Assembly: GCF_006265225.1 (NCBI RefSeq)
Contig: NZ_VDCS01000005.1
Coordinates: forward strand, 1 to 64,000
Origin: Allotamlana fucoidanivorans
GTDB lineage: Bacteria > Bacteroidota > Bacteroidia > Flavobacteriales > Flavobacteriaceae
Length of the DNA: 64,000 nt
Reading direction: 5' to 3'
Shown piece after piece: positions 48,347 to 57,543 of the stretch. A program made the translations under genes and the position numbers. The notes under the pieces are model-generated. The model was not told where the DNA came from, searched no databases, and saw only the letters and a list, made by a program, of their open reading frames with translations. Numbering within the stretch: the stretch's first letter is position 1; the number at the start of each line of letters is the position of its first letter.

Positions 48347-48380
48347 AAAAAAAAAGCCTCTCAATTATGAGAAGCCTTTT
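48347..48380 (-). terminator. Terminator after tRNA-Leu
   Basis: On the - strand GCTTCTC and GAGAGGC pair (one G-T) and run into nine T residues, just beyond the tRNA 3' end. On the + strand the same hairpin has a mismatch and no long T-run. Confidence 0.75.
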
Positions 48381-48389
48381 TCTTAATTG

Positions 48390-48471
48390 TGCGGGCGGAG
48401 AGACTCGAACTCTCACACCTCGCGGCACTAGATCCTAAGTCTAGCGTGTCTACCAATTCCACCACGCCCGC
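48390..48471 (-). tRNA. tRNA-Leu (anticodon UAG)
   Basis: The - strand sequence folds into a class II tRNA: acceptor stem GCGGGCG pairing with CGCCCGC, D-arm with GGTGGAATTGGTAGACAC, anticodon stem CTAGA/TCTAG around loop CTTAGGA (anticodon TAG), a short variable arm, T-arm GAGAG..TTCGAGT..CTCTC and discriminator A. It decodes CUA. No CCA is encoded. The length of 82 bases suits leucine tRNA. Confidence 0.95.
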
Positions 48472-48543
48472 AATAAGGACTGCAAATATAAACAAGATTT
48501 TTAAAATGCAAACTTTAAAACCCTAAAAAAGTATTCTTTTTTA

Positions 48544-48551
48544 TACTTTTG
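48544..48551 (+). promoter_or_regulatory. -7 promoter element (TACTTTTG) of the M20 peptidase gene
   Basis: TACTTTTG matches TAnnTTTG exactly and ends 22 bases before the ATG at 48574. No clear -33 partner. Confidence 0.45.
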
Positions 48552-48573
48552 AATTTATCCTATTATAAATACT

Positions 48574-49962
48574 ATGAATCACATTCAATCCTATATTTCA
48601 GAACATAAAGATCGCTTTTTACAAGAGCTTATAGAATTGCTAAAAATACCGTCTATAAGTGCCGACTCTAGCTACAAAAATGATGTTTTAAAAACGGCAA
48701 ACAACATTCAAGAAAGCCTGAAACAAGCTGGTTGCAATCATACCGAAATTTATAAAACAGAGGGCTATCCCATAGTTTACGGTGAGCGCATCATTGATGA
48801 CAATTTACCAACCGTACTTGTTTATGGTCACTATGATGTACAACCACCCGATCCCATAAACCTATGGGATTCCCCGCCATTTGAGCCCGTTATAAAGCCC
48901 ACAGACAAACATCCAGATGGCGCCATTTTTGCCCGCGGCGCTTGTGATGACAAAGGTCAAATGTATATGCATGTAAAAGCGTTTGAGCTTATGACACGTA
49001 CAAACACTCTTCCTTGTAATGTTAAGTTTATGATTGAAGGCGAAGAAGAAGTAGGCAGTGTTCATCTAGGAACGTTTGTAAAAAACAACCGTGATAGGCT
49101 TAAAAATGATGTCATTCTTATTTCTGACACGGGAATGATTGCCAATGATGTTCCTTCTATTACCACTGGGCTTAGAGGCCTAAGCTATGTAGAAGTGGAA
49201 GTTACAGGGCCAAATCGTGATTTACATTCTGGGTTATACGGTGGCGCTGTGGCCAACCCCATCAATATTCTAGCAAAAATGATTGCTTCACTCCATGACG
49301 AAAATAATCATATCACCATTCCTAGGTTTTATGACCATGTTGAGGAACTTTCAAATGAAGAACGTGCTGAAATGAGTAAAGCTCCATTTTCTTTAGAAAA
49401 CTATAAAAAAGCACTAAACATAGAGGCCGTATATGGCGAATCAGGGTACACCACCAATGAGCGTAACTCCATAAGACCAACACTTGACGTTAATGGTATT
49501 TGGGGTGGTTACACTGGTGAAGGTGCTAAAACAGTTATTCCAAGTAAAGCCTATGCTAAAATATCCATGCGTTTAGTACCCAATCAAAACTGGGAAGACA
49601 TTACACAACTTTTTAAAGATCATTTTGAACGTATTGCCCCAAAAGGTGTAAAAGTAAAGGTTACACCACATCATGGGGGCCAAGGGTATGTTACCCCCAT
49701 TGATAGTTTAGGTTATCAAGCCGCAAGCAAAGCATATCAAGAAACCTTTGGTAAAACGCCTATTCCACAACGTAGCGGCGGTAGTATTCCAATTGTTTCG
49801 CTCTTTGAGCAAGAGTTAAAAAGTAAAACCATATTAATGGGCTTTGGCTTAGACAGTGATGCCATTCACTCGCCTAACGAACATTTTGGGGTATGGAACT
49901 ATTTAAAAGGTATAGAAACCATCCCATGGTTTTATAAATATTTTAAAGAATTATCACAATAA
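48574..49962 (+). CDS. M20-family dipeptidase
   Basis: This 462-residue zinc peptidase has metal-binding VYGHYDVQPP (His86, Asp88), RGACDDKGQ (Asp125/126) and EGEEEVGS (catalytic Glu157, ligand Glu158), with a dimerisation insert (about 200-370) and the C-terminal DAIHSPNEHF histidine. The lack of a signal peptide indicates cytoplasmic hydrolysis of dipeptides or similar amide substrates, as in the CNDP/PepV group. It is monocistronic with a bidirectional terminator after it. Confidence 0.93.
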   Translation: MNHIQSYISEHKDRFLQELIELLKIPSISADSSYKNDVLKTANNIQESLKQAGCNHTEIYKTEGYPIVYGERIIDDNLPTVLVYGHYDVQPPDPINLWDSPPFEPVIKPTDKHPDGAIFARGACDDKGQMYMHVKAFELMTRTNTLPCNVKFMIEGEEEVGSVHLGTFVKNNRDRLKNDVILISDTGMIANDVPSITTGLRGLSYVEVEVTGPNRDLHSGLYGGAVANPINILAKMIASLHDENNHITIPRFYDHVEELSNEERAEMSKAPFSLENYKKALNIEAVYGESGYTTNERNSIRPTLDVNGIWGGYTGEGAKTVIPSKAYAKISMRLVPNQNWEDITQLFKDHFERIAPKGVKVKVTPHHGGQGYVTPIDSLGYQAASKAYQETFGKTPIPQRSGGSIPIVSLFEQELKSKTILMGFGLDSDAIHSPNEHFGVWNYLKGIETIPWFYKYFKELSQ

Positions 49963-49964
49963 TA

Positions 49965-50000
49965 AAAAAGGGGCTGAATACATATTCAACCCCTTTTTTA
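49965..50000. terminator. Bidirectional terminator
   Basis: AAAAAGGGG and CCCCTTTTT surround complementary TGAATA/TATTCA arms, giving a long stem with A/T tracts on both sides. It separates the convergent M20 peptidase and 50006-50764 genes. Confidence 0.85.
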
Positions 50001-50005
50001 AATCT

Positions 50006-50764
50006 CTATTTACTAACCACTTTTATCACTCTATACAATCTTGAATCATCAGGCCCCGCAACATTCTTTTGATATTCATCAAAGAAACCATCAGGCCACG
50101 AAGTACCTTCTTCATGTCTTGGATTCACAGCATCACTTAATGTTGAAAACAGATTATATGAATATGCTCTATAAGGAAACTTCTCAGACCTTGGCTCTAA
50201 AATAACGGCATTCCCCCAACCTTTTCTTTTAGATTTATGAGCATCCATATCCGCTTTAAAAAAAGGCTTTACCTTATTAACCTCAAAATCTATATGCCAA
50301 CGAAGGTCTTTTACATTATGATACTTTATCCTAACAAAATTAAAATCTTCACCTGTGGCGTCAGGCACTTGGATATGATTGTTTAAATCTCTTAAGATTA
50401 CCACATCGGTTGTTGTACTCAACTCTCTTGTGTCTATATCCTCCATTTTAACATCTGGAAACATCTCTTGAATACCTCCCCAATTAATTTCATTATCAAT
50501 ATCAGTGAATCCATTAACAATAAGAACATTAGGCTCATTCTCTAAATCTGTTCCTCCTATACGGGTAAATACCCCCCAAAAATACATATTCCCTTTATCT
50601 ATTTCACTTTGAGCAAACTTGCTCCAATACTTTACTTCTCGTTTTAAAACCTCTTCCATATCTGTATCTGCAACTCTTCGATGTAAGTGTACAGAAGCAC
50701 CTTGTGCCTGAATAAATTGGCCACTCACCAGAATAATGAATAGCATCATAATTGTTTTTCTCAT
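50006..50764 (-). CDS. Secreted protein, function unknown
   Basis: This 252-residue protein has a signal peptide (MRKTIMMLFIILVSGQFIQA, cut near residue 20). The mature protein is mixed alpha/beta with no cysteine, no lipobox and no catalytic signature I recognise; RRVADTDMEEVLKREVKYWS and WGVFTRIGGTDLENEPNVLI are the most distinctive parts. The gene is monocistronic, divergent from the DMT exporter and convergent with the M20 peptidase. I cannot assign a family. Confidence 0.6.
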   Translation of the reverse strand: MRKTIMMLFIILVSGQFIQAQGASVHLHRRVADTDMEEVLKREVKYWSKFAQSEIDKGNMYFWGVFTRIGGTDLENEPNVLIVNGFTDIDNEINWGGIQEMFPDVKMEDIDTRELSTTTDVVILRDLNNHIQVPDATGEDFNFVRIKYHNVKDLRWHIDFEVNKVKPFFKADMDAHKSKRKGWGNAVILEPRSEKFPYRAYSYNLFSTLSDAVNPRHEEGTSWPDGFFDEYQKNVAGPDDSRLYRVIKVVSK

Positions 50765-51029
50765 ATTGATTTAATTAATTGGTTAATAATTTATTTTAAA
50801 ATTCTACCAACCCAATTTGCTTAATTAAACACAGGATAGTATGATAGTTGCTCTAAATAATTATTAGGGGTAGTATTGAAGATGCAACTAATGAAATTCA
50901 TTTAAATTTACATAAAACATATTTGATATCCTATAAAATATGCTGTTAAAGCATATTAACCCTACCTTACTAAGGTAGAATGATAAAAACACAAACCAAA
51001 TCAATAAATATCTTTTCTTTGTATTCAAT

Positions 51030-51890
51030 ATGAAAAATCAACATAGCAGTCAATTATTATTACTTACCCTAGCTACTATTTTTATTAGCACCTCCGGCGC
51101 TTTAGGTAAATTTATTGATCTACCTGCACCTGTCATTATTTGGTGGCGCAGTGCATTGGGCGGATTGTTTTTACTCATTTTCTGCAAATACAAAAACTAT
51201 AGCATTAAAATAAAATCACCAAAAGACCTACCCTCTATACTATTGGGCGCTATTTTTTTAGGAGCGCATTGGGTAACCTATTTCTATGCTTTAAAGTTTT
51301 CAAACGTTGCATTGGGCATGCTATCTATGTTTACCTTCCCCGTAATTACCGCTTTACTAGAACCCTTTTTTACAAAATCTAAACTAAACCCAATTCATGT
51401 TTTTTTAGCGCTAGTAGTACTTTTAGGCATTTATATTCTAGCCCCACAGTTTAATTTTGAGAACACCCATTTAAAAGGTATTTTATTCGGAATTTTCTCA
51501 GCGCTATGCTACGCCCTGCGCAACCTAATTTTAAAACGGCATGTACATAACTATAACGGTACAGTACTTATGACCCAGCAAGCCTTAATAGTAGCGATAT
51601 TGTTACTGCCCGTCATGTTTTTCTTAAACAGCAGTAATATAATTACGCAATACCCTTATATTATTACTTTAGCTTTGATTACCACAGCCATTGGCCACTC
51701 GTTATTCATTACCAGTTTAAAGCACTTTTCTGTGAGTACCGCAAGTATTATTGGTAGCACACAACCTATTTTTGGTATCATCATTGCCTTTTTATTTCTT
51801 AATGAAATGCCTACTACCAACACATTTATTGGCGGAACACTTATTTTACTTACCGTAGTCATTGAGAGTGTAAGATCTAGAAACAAATAA
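51030..51890 (+). CDS. DMT-superfamily EamA transporter
   Basis: This 286-residue protein has about ten transmembrane helices in two EamA repeats (residues about 8-135 and 148-280). The second repeat carries STQPIFGIIIAFLFLNE, the typical EamA signature. Members export amino acids or other small metabolites; the substrate is not predictable here. It is alone, with only a weak hairpin (no T-run) after the stop. Confidence 0.9.
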   Translation: MKNQHSSQLLLLTLATIFISTSGALGKFIDLPAPVIIWWRSALGGLFLLIFCKYKNYSIKIKSPKDLPSILLGAIFLGAHWVTYFYALKFSNVALGMLSMFTFPVITALLEPFFTKSKLNPIHVFLALVVLLGIYILAPQFNFENTHLKGILFGIFSALCYALRNLILKRHVHNYNGTVLMTQQALIVAILLLPVMFFLNSSNIITQYPYIITLALITTAIGHSLFITSLKHFSVSTASIIGSTQPIFGIIIAFLFLNEMPTTNTFIGGTLILLTVVIESVRSRNK

Positions 51891-52144
51891 GCCAGATTTA
51901 AAAACTTAAATCTGACTTATATATAATCAAACCAAAACCAACTATATCATTTTTTCAAGGTAATGACGTTATGCGTACATCCCTCTTTTAAAAAACGTAA
52001 TTGCCATAAAGCTACTTAAAATTAAAAATTTACACCGTAACATTGGTTACACAAAAACATGATATCTAAACAATTAAACAGCAAATTATGTAACAATTCC
52101 GTGCTATTTGCGTTCTAATAGTTCATCAATCAAAATCACAAATC

Positions 52145-53245
52145 ATGTTAAAGCAATTCTTCATCATTTGCTCTGGGGCTGACACCGATATATTGGAACA
52201 CTGCTCTAAAGGTGAGCAAAACAAATATGCAGGTATAGGAGCTACCGTATTTTTTACCGCAATAATGGCTTGCATTGCCGCTAGCTATGCCCTTAACACC
52301 GTGTTTAACACTATACTTCCCTCTATGTTTTTTGGACTCATTTGGAGCCTATTAATCTTTAATCTAGATCGTTATATTGTTTCTACATTAAAAAAGTCTG
52401 AACGCTTTTCTGTTGAATGTATCCAAGCTTCTCCCAGAATAGTATTAGCTATCATTATAGCTGTAACCATATCAAAACCTCTAGAATTGAAAATTTTTGA
52501 AAAAGAAATCAATCAGGTTTTACTAGAAAAACAGCATACACTCACACTGGCAAATAAACAGCAAATCGCAACACAATATTCGCCTGACATTAACGATTTG
52601 AAAAACAAGATTGTCACACTAAATCAAGAGATTAGTGAAAAAGAAACTGTAGTAAACAACCTATACAACACTTATATTGCCGAAGCAGAAGGCACCGCAG
52701 GAACCAAACGTTTAGGAAAAGGCCCTGTTTACCAAGAAAAACGTGATAAGCATGACGCGCTTTTAGCCGAGCTTAATCAATTAAAAGCTAAGAACCATCT
52801 AAAAATTTCAGACATTGAATCGCAAATTTCTAACTTAGAAGATGCTTTTAAACAACAACTAAAAAACACACAACCTGTTATAGATAATTTTGACGGCTTA
52901 ATGGCTCGCATCAGCGCTTTAAATCAACTCCCTTGGCTCCCTTCGTTTTTTATTTTCCTGCTATTTTTAACCATTGAAACAGCACCCATTCTTGCTAAAC
53001 TTCTCAGCCCAAAAAGTGCCTATGATTTAAAATTAGAAGATGCGGAAACAGCCATAAAAACCCATGTAAAACAAAACATTTATCAACGCAATCTTATGCT
53101 AAAAACAAATCATGCCATGAATGACAAAATCTATCAAGATATTGAGCATGATGCCACCCTTTATGCTTACAAACACAAAAAGTCACAAGTCATCATGCAA
53201 CTACAAGCCGATGCGTTTTACAATCAACAAAAAAATGCTCTATAA
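52145..53245 (+). CDS. DUF4407 membrane protein with a coiled-coil
   Basis: This 366-residue protein matches the DUF4407 pattern: MLKQFFIICSGADTDILEHC at the N-terminus, transmembrane helices at about 30-50, 57-74 and 98-112, a long charged coiled-coil (about 118-245) with ISEKETVVNNLYNTYIAEAE, and a fourth helix (about 263-285) followed by a cytoplasmic helical tail. No enzymatic motif. The coiled-coil sits between helices, probably outside the membrane. A STAS protein gene is convergent, 10 bases away. Confidence 0.8.
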   Translation: MLKQFFIICSGADTDILEHCSKGEQNKYAGIGATVFFTAIMACIAASYALNTVFNTILPSMFFGLIWSLLIFNLDRYIVSTLKKSERFSVECIQASPRIVLAIIIAVTISKPLELKIFEKEINQVLLEKQHTLTLANKQQIATQYSPDINDLKNKIVTLNQEISEKETVVNNLYNTYIAEAEGTAGTKRLGKGPVYQEKRDKHDALLAELNQLKAKNHLKISDIESQISNLEDAFKQQLKNTQPVIDNFDGLMARISALNQLPWLPSFFIFLLFLTIETAPILAKLLSPKSAYDLKLEDAETAIKTHVKQNIYQRNLMLKTNHAMNDKIYQDIEHDATLYAYKHKKSQVIMQLQADAFYNQQKNAL

Positions 53246-53254
53246 TACAAGCTA

Positions 53255-53533
53255 TTATGCAGCCGTATTGGTATTAAAGTGTTGGTACAACTCCTTACAG
53301 CCGTAACCCACTATAGATAAGCTTTTGTTCTTACGTGTAGCCTCCTCATATAACTTAGCAATAGCGTTTACACCATATTTATCCATACTTTCAACATATT
53401 GCACACTAATAGTTATCGCATTGGTTCTTTCAAAAATGTTTTCAAATTCGCTGTTAAATAACGAAACACTTTCTTTGTCAAGTATACCCTTAACTTTAAA
53501 GTAGTTATTACAATTAGTAATTTTTAAATTCAT
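53255..53533 (-). CDS. Small STAS-domain-like protein
   Basis: This 92-residue protein has the size and pattern of a single STAS domain (as in anti-sigma factor antagonists): a beta-alpha start (FKVKGILDKESVSLFNSEFE), a strand ITISVQYVESMDKYGVNAI around the position where SpoIIAA-like proteins carry a phosphorylatable serine (here VESMDKYG), and an amphipathic helix. No kinase or anti-sigma gene is nearby. The assignment rests on pattern only. Confidence 0.62.
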   Translation of the reverse strand: MNLKITNCNNYFKVKGILDKESVSLFNSEFENIFERTNAITISVQYVESMDKYGVNAIAKLYEEATRKNKSLSIVGYGCKELYQHFNTNTAA

Positions 53534-53763
53534 AACAATGTATTTTAAAGGTTAAATAAATGAAGTTTTAGGGAGTTCATCATTCTGACTTTCACTAAAG
53601 TATAAAATAAATAAAACAATAATCATTTTTTTCGATTAATCTATTGCAACATCAGACCAACGAAATATTAAACTGGATTTCATCGATGAATTGCAATTAA
53701 AACATAGTTTTTACTACATTTACTAGAACTAAAACCATGACCTATTAAATACCTGCATTTATT

Positions 53764-54195
53764 ATGAAAAAACATGCTCTAATAATTTGCCTCCTTTTAG
53801 CCTCCCTAAATTATGCTCAAAGTTCTGAAGAAGCCGACATAAAAGCCATAAACAAAGTTTTGAAAAAACAACGTATAGCTTGGTCAAATAACGACTTAGA
53901 AACCTATATGGAAGGCTATTGGAAAAGCGATTCACTAAAATTTTATAGTCAAAGTGGTGTAACCTATGGCTGGAAAAACACCTTAGAACGCTACCAAAAA
54001 GCATATCCCAGTGAAGAGCACACTGGAAAATTAAGTTTTAGAATCAATGATGTCTCAAAGATTAACGACGGCGCCTATTTTGTTTTGGGAGAATATCATA
54101 TTAAACGCGAGATTGGAAACGCAGATGGCATTTTCATGCTGGTCTTCAAAAAAATAAATGGGGAATGGAAAATCATTGCAGACACTTCAACCTGA
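53764..54195 (+). CDS. Secreted NTF2-like/DUF4440 protein
   Basis: This 143-residue protein has a signal peptide (cut near residue 18, LNYAQ) and the SnoaL/DUF4440-like cone fold: an N-terminal helix (ADIKAINKVLKKQRIAWSNN), then KSDSLKFYSQSGVTYGW, and a final strand block GIFMLVFKKINGEWKIIAD. Members bind small hydrophobic ligands or act as accessory domains; no catalytic residues can be named. It is monocistronic. Confidence 0.8.
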   Translation: MKKHALIICLLLASLNYAQSSEEADIKAINKVLKKQRIAWSNNDLETYMEGYWKSDSLKFYSQSGVTYGWKNTLERYQKAYPSEEHTGKLSFRINDVSKINDGAYFVLGEYHIKREIGNADGIFMLVFKKINGEWKIIADTST

Positions 54196-54217
54196 TTCAT
54201 ATGATATAAAGATTAGT

Positions 54218-55393
54218 CTAGTCTCTGCGGTATTTTTTTGTTTCTTCAAAGACATGCTCTAAAATGGCTTTATCTTGATCTGAAAACTCAAGATGACGTC
54301 TAGACATGACCACTTCGGCAACTTCAAAAGCTTTCTTGGTTAAAAATGTGGTAAATCCGCCACTACCGCCCCAACTAAAACTAGGGATAAAGTTTCTTGG
54401 AAATCCGCTTCCAAAAATATTTGCACTAACCCCCACAACGGTTCCCGTGTTAAACATGGTATTGATACCACATTTGCTATGATCTCCCATCATAAGTCCG
54501 CAAAATTGCAACCCTGTTCGTGCAAAACGCTCCGTTTCATAATCCCAAAGACGCACCTCGGCATAATTGTTCTTCAAATTAGAGGTATTTGTATCAGCGC
54601 CAAGATTACACCATTCACCTAATACAGAATTCCCCAAAAATCCATCATGACCTTTATTTGAATACCCAAACAACACAGCATTATTAATTTCACCGCCTAC
54701 TTTACTAAAAGGTCCTACAGTAGTAGGGCCATAAATTTTAGCGCCCATTTTAACAATAGCGCCTTCACAAAGTGCAAAGGGGCCACGAATGATGGAACCT
54801 TCCATAATTTCAGTGTTTCTTCCTATATAAATAGGACCTTTACTTGCATTAAGTGTTACAAATTCAAGTTTCGCGCCTTCTTCAATAAACACATTTTCGG
54901 AAGCTATAACGTTATTGCTAGACGGCATAGGTTGCGAACGTCTACCTTGTGTTAAAAAATTAAAATCGTCAACCAAGGCTTCACCATTTTTTGAAAAAAT
55001 ATCCCAGGTATTATTAATTTCAATAACATCTTCATGAAATTCAATAGCTTCGTAAGCCTCAAAATCAATATCTTCCTGAGCTTCTTTCGTAAAAAAAGCG
55101 ACAACATTCTCGTCCTTAAAAATAGCTTGATTCTCCTTTAGGTCTTTTATCATTTCTACCAACTCAAAGTTTGGCAAATAAGAGGCATTAATCATGATAT
55201 TTTCCTCCATCTCTACCATAGGGAATTTATCTGATAGATATTCTTCTGTTACCGTAGTGGTAGTATAATCTAAATAAGACTCCCATTTTTCCCTAATAGT
55301 CATGATACCCACACGAATATCAGCAACAGGTCTTGTATAAGTAAAAGGCAACAAACTGTTTCTTGCAGGACCATCAAAGAGAATGTAGTTCAT
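54218..55393 (-). CDS. GlmU-family sugar nucleotidyltransferase/left-handed beta-helix protein
   Basis: This 391-residue protein combines an N-terminal nucleotidyltransferase-like part (about 1-180; MNYILFDGPARNSLLPFTYT) with a C-terminal left-handed beta-helix of hexapeptide repeats (about 190-350; for example YIGRNTEIMEG, IVKMGAKIYGPTTVG). It is shorter than E. coli GlmU (about 456 residues), and the N-terminal half lacks the classical GxGTRM loop, so it may act only as an acyltransferase or nucleotide-binding relative. It lies downstream of rpmE after a terminator. Confidence 0.82.
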   Translation of the reverse strand: MNYILFDGPARNSLLPFTYTRPVADIRVGIMTIREKWESYLDYTTTTVTEEYLSDKFPMVEMEENIMINASYLPNFELVEMIKDLKENQAIFKDENVVAFFTKEAQEDIDFEAYEAIEFHEDVIEINNTWDIFSKNGEALVDDFNFLTQGRRSQPMPSSNNVIASENVFIEEGAKLEFVTLNASKGPIYIGRNTEIMEGSIIRGPFALCEGAIVKMGAKIYGPTTVGPFSKVGGEINNAVLFGYSNKGHDGFLGNSVLGEWCNLGADTNTSNLKNNYAEVRLWDYETERFARTGLQFCGLMMGDHSKCGINTMFNTGTVVGVSANIFGSGFPRNFIPSFSWGGSGGFTTFLTKKAFEVAEVVMSRRHLEFSDQDKAILEHVFEETKKYRRD

Positions 55394-55438
55394 AATAAAT
55401 AGCGTTAGTTGGTATTGAATTAATAGCGATGTAAAAAT

Positions 55439-55470
55439 AAAAAAGCCTTTCTTTTGAAGAAAGGCTTTTT
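55439..55470 (-). terminator. Terminator after the L31 gene
   Basis: AAAAAGCCTTTCTT and AAGAAAGGCTTTTT form a perfect 14-bp stem with T-tracts on either strand. It ends the L31 transcript before the GlmU-like gene. Confidence 0.85.
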
Positions 55471-55492
55471 AAAAATATTATTTGCGCTATAT

Positions 55493-55744
55493 TTATTTCT
55501 TAAATTTAGCGTATTTAGTTTTGAATTTATCAATTCTACCAGCTGTATCAACTAATTTAGATTTACCAGTATAATATGGATGAGATGTTCTAGAAATCTC
55601 CATTTTAACTAATGGATACTCAACACCATCAACCTCAATAGTTTCATTAGTATCAGCAGTAGATTTAGTTAAAAACACGTCATCATTTGACATATCTTTA
55701 AATGCCACTACTCTATAATTTTCTGGATGTATACCTTTTCTCAT
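55493..55744 (-). CDS. rpmE2: 50S ribosomal protein L31 type B
   Basis: This 83-residue protein has [40 protein letters not shown] and FKTKYAKF, the type B L31 pattern. It has no CxxC zinc motif, so it is the zinc-independent form. It is often the only L31 in Bacteroidetes. A strong terminator follows directly. Confidence 0.96.
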   Translation of the reverse strand: MRKGIHPENYRVVAFKDMSNDDVFLTKSTADTNETIEVDGVEYPLVKMEISRTSHPYYTGKSKLVDTAGRIDKFKTKYAKFKK

Positions 55745-55856
55745 CGCTAAATGCTTTTTATTCTTTTCAATTTTGGAAGTGCAAATTTAAGCTTTTTTTA
55801 CAAATGCACAATAGTTTTTAATTTTTTTTATTTTAATTCTAATTGTAACGTTTTCA

Positions 55857-55864
55857 TATCTTTG
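55857..55864 (+). promoter_or_regulatory. -7 promoter element (TATCTTTG) of the DUF4199 gene
   Basis: TATCTTTG matches TAnnTTTG exactly, 38 bases before the ATG at 55903. Confidence 0.45.
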
Positions 55865-55902
55865 AATACTAACTAGGCAACCAACAAATTAATTGTTTTA
55901 TT

Positions 55903-56433
55903 ATGGAAAAATCTTTAAAGTCAATTGCAACCAATTACGGGCTTTATCTTGGCATTTTACTGGCTCTAATCACCGTTTTATCATATGCCATAAACATTGA
56001 ATTGCTCACGAATATGTGGATTGGCATCTTCATTTTAATTGCTATTATTGTTTTAGGCATTGTTTCAGTCGCTAAAGTAAAACAGGCCCAAAATGGTTTT
56101 GCATCTTTTAAAAAAGCTTTTACAGCTTATTTTATTACCGTTTTAATAGGGCTTTTAATCAGCACATTTGTCTCTTATCTACTATTTAATATAATTGATA
56201 CCGAAGCAGCCGAGATTTTAAAAGAAAAAACCATTGAAACTACGGTTGAAATGATGGAAGGCTTTAACAGTCCATCAGATAAAATAGATGAAGCTGTTAA
56301 ACAAATTGAATCTCAAAATCAATATGCGCTAGGTAATATCGCAAAAGGTTTAGCTGGTTATTTAGTATTTTTCAGTATTATAGGATTAATTGTAGCAGCT
56401 GCAATGAAAAAAAGTAACCCCGACGCCGAATAA
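55903..56433 (+). CDS. DUF4199 membrane protein
   Basis: This 176-residue integral membrane protein has transmembrane helices at about 12-30, 36-56, 70-95 and 145-165, with a charged loop in residues 100-140 between helices 3 and 4. The pattern fits DUF4199, a small Bacteroidetes family of unknown role. In this phylum it is often found directly before a glycosyltransferase, as here, which may indicate envelope glycan handling. The next gene has its own -7 box, so co-transcription is possible but not certain. Confidence 0.8.
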   Translation: MEKSLKSIATNYGLYLGILLALITVLSYAINIELLTNMWIGIFILIAIIVLGIVSVAKVKQAQNGFASFKKAFTAYFITVLIGLLISTFVSYLLFNIIDTEAAEILKEKTIETTVEMMEGFNSPSDKIDEAVKQIESQNQYALGNIAKGLAGYLVFFSIIGLIVAAAMKKSNPDAE

Positions 56434-56439
56434 ATTCAG

Positions 56440-56447
56440 TATTTTTG
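56440..56447 (+). promoter_or_regulatory. -7 promoter element (TATTTTTG) of the glycosyltransferase gene
   Basis: TATTTTTG matches TAnnTTTG exactly and ends 26 bases before the ATG at 56474. It lies in the gap after the DUF4199 gene, so the glycosyltransferase may have a separate transcript. Confidence 0.4.
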
Positions 56448-56473
56448 GATATTATTTTTTGACAAAATACTAA

Positions 56474-57424
56474 ATGGACCTATCTGTAGTTATACCACTA
56501 CTAAACGAACAAGACTCATTAACAGAACTTCATGATTGGATTGTGCGCGTTATGAAATCCAATCATTTTTCATATGAAATTCTTTTTATTGATGATGGTA
56601 GCACCGATAAATCATGGGATACCATCACCCAATTATCAGCAAAAGACCCAAACGTAAAGGGCATTCGTTTTTTAAAAAACTTTGGAAAATCTCAAGCCCT
56701 TCATGCAGGGTTTGATGAAGCGCAAGGCGATGTGATTATTACCATGGATGCCGATCTTCAAGATAGCCCAGATGAGATTCCTGAATTATACCAAATGATT
56801 AAACAGGAAGGATTCGATTTAGTTTCGGGCTGGAAAAAAAAGCGCTATGATTCTGTTATTGCTAAAAATTTACCATCTAAACTTTTTAATTGGGCTGCCA
56901 GAAAAACATCAGGCGTCAAACTTCATGACTTTAATTGCGGGCTAAAAGCATACAACATTGATGTTGTAAAAAATATTGATGTTAATGGTGAAATGCATCG
57001 CTATATTCCGGTACTTTCAAAAAATGCTGGTTTTACAAATATTGGGGAAAAAGTGGTTCAGCATCAAGCTAGAAAATACGGCGAAACTAAGTTTGGTATA
57101 GACCGTTTTATCCATGGTTTTTTAGATTTAATAACCATTTGGTTCTTGTCTCGTTTTGCCCGTAGACCTATGCATTTATTTGGAGCCTTAGGCGTTATAA
57201 TGTTTACCATTGGCTTTGCTTTCTCAGCTTATTTGGGCATAGATAAACTTTATTTTAATCCGTTTGGAAGGCTCATCACCCAACGTCCTCAATTTTATAT
57301 CGCACTGGCAACTATGATTATTGGCACCCAGTTTTTTGTTGCCGGATTTTTAGGGGAGCTCATTTTAAGAAACCGACCTGACAAACAACGATATTTTATC
57401 AAACAAACATTGAATTTAAAATAA
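56474..57424 (+). CDS. Family 2 glycosyltransferase with two membrane helices
   Basis: This 316-residue protein has a GT-A domain (about 1-225) with SVVIPLLNEQDSL, the metal-binding TMDADLQDSPDEI and GLKAYNIDVV, then two C-terminal transmembrane helices (about 233-257 and 272-297). It belongs to the DPM1/GtrB group that loads a sugar onto a polyprenyl phosphate on the cytoplasmic side of the membrane. The sugar donor is unknown. Confidence 0.9.
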   Translation: MDLSVVIPLLNEQDSLTELHDWIVRVMKSNHFSYEILFIDDGSTDKSWDTITQLSAKDPNVKGIRFLKNFGKSQALHAGFDEAQGDVIITMDADLQDSPDEIPELYQMIKQEGFDLVSGWKKKRYDSVIAKNLPSKLFNWAARKTSGVKLHDFNCGLKAYNIDVVKNIDVNGEMHRYIPVLSKNAGFTNIGEKVVQHQARKYGETKFGIDRFIHGFLDLITIWFLSRFARRPMHLFGALGVIMFTIGFAFSAYLGIDKLYFNPFGRLITQRPQFYIALATMIIGTQFFVAGFLGELILRNRPDKQRYFIKQTLNLK

Positions 57425-57513
57425 ACAGAAGTAATACAAAAAATCAAACTTGGTAAGCTATAACGATTTCGAAGGTTTTCAAGATTTATTCCGCGAAAAA
57501 TGAACGAATTGCT

Positions 57514-57521
57514 TACTTTTG
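57514..57521 (+). promoter_or_regulatory. -7 promoter element (TACTTTTG) of the phosphohexomutase operon
   Basis: TACTTTTG matches TAnnTTTG exactly, 22 bases before the ATG at 57544. Confidence 0.45.
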
Positions 57522-57543
57522 TTATCCATTTTTTTTTAGCATT

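Noticed and set aside
51893-51914. Terminator after the DMT exporter
   Set aside because: AGATTTAA/TTAAATCT is a weak AT stem without a T-run.
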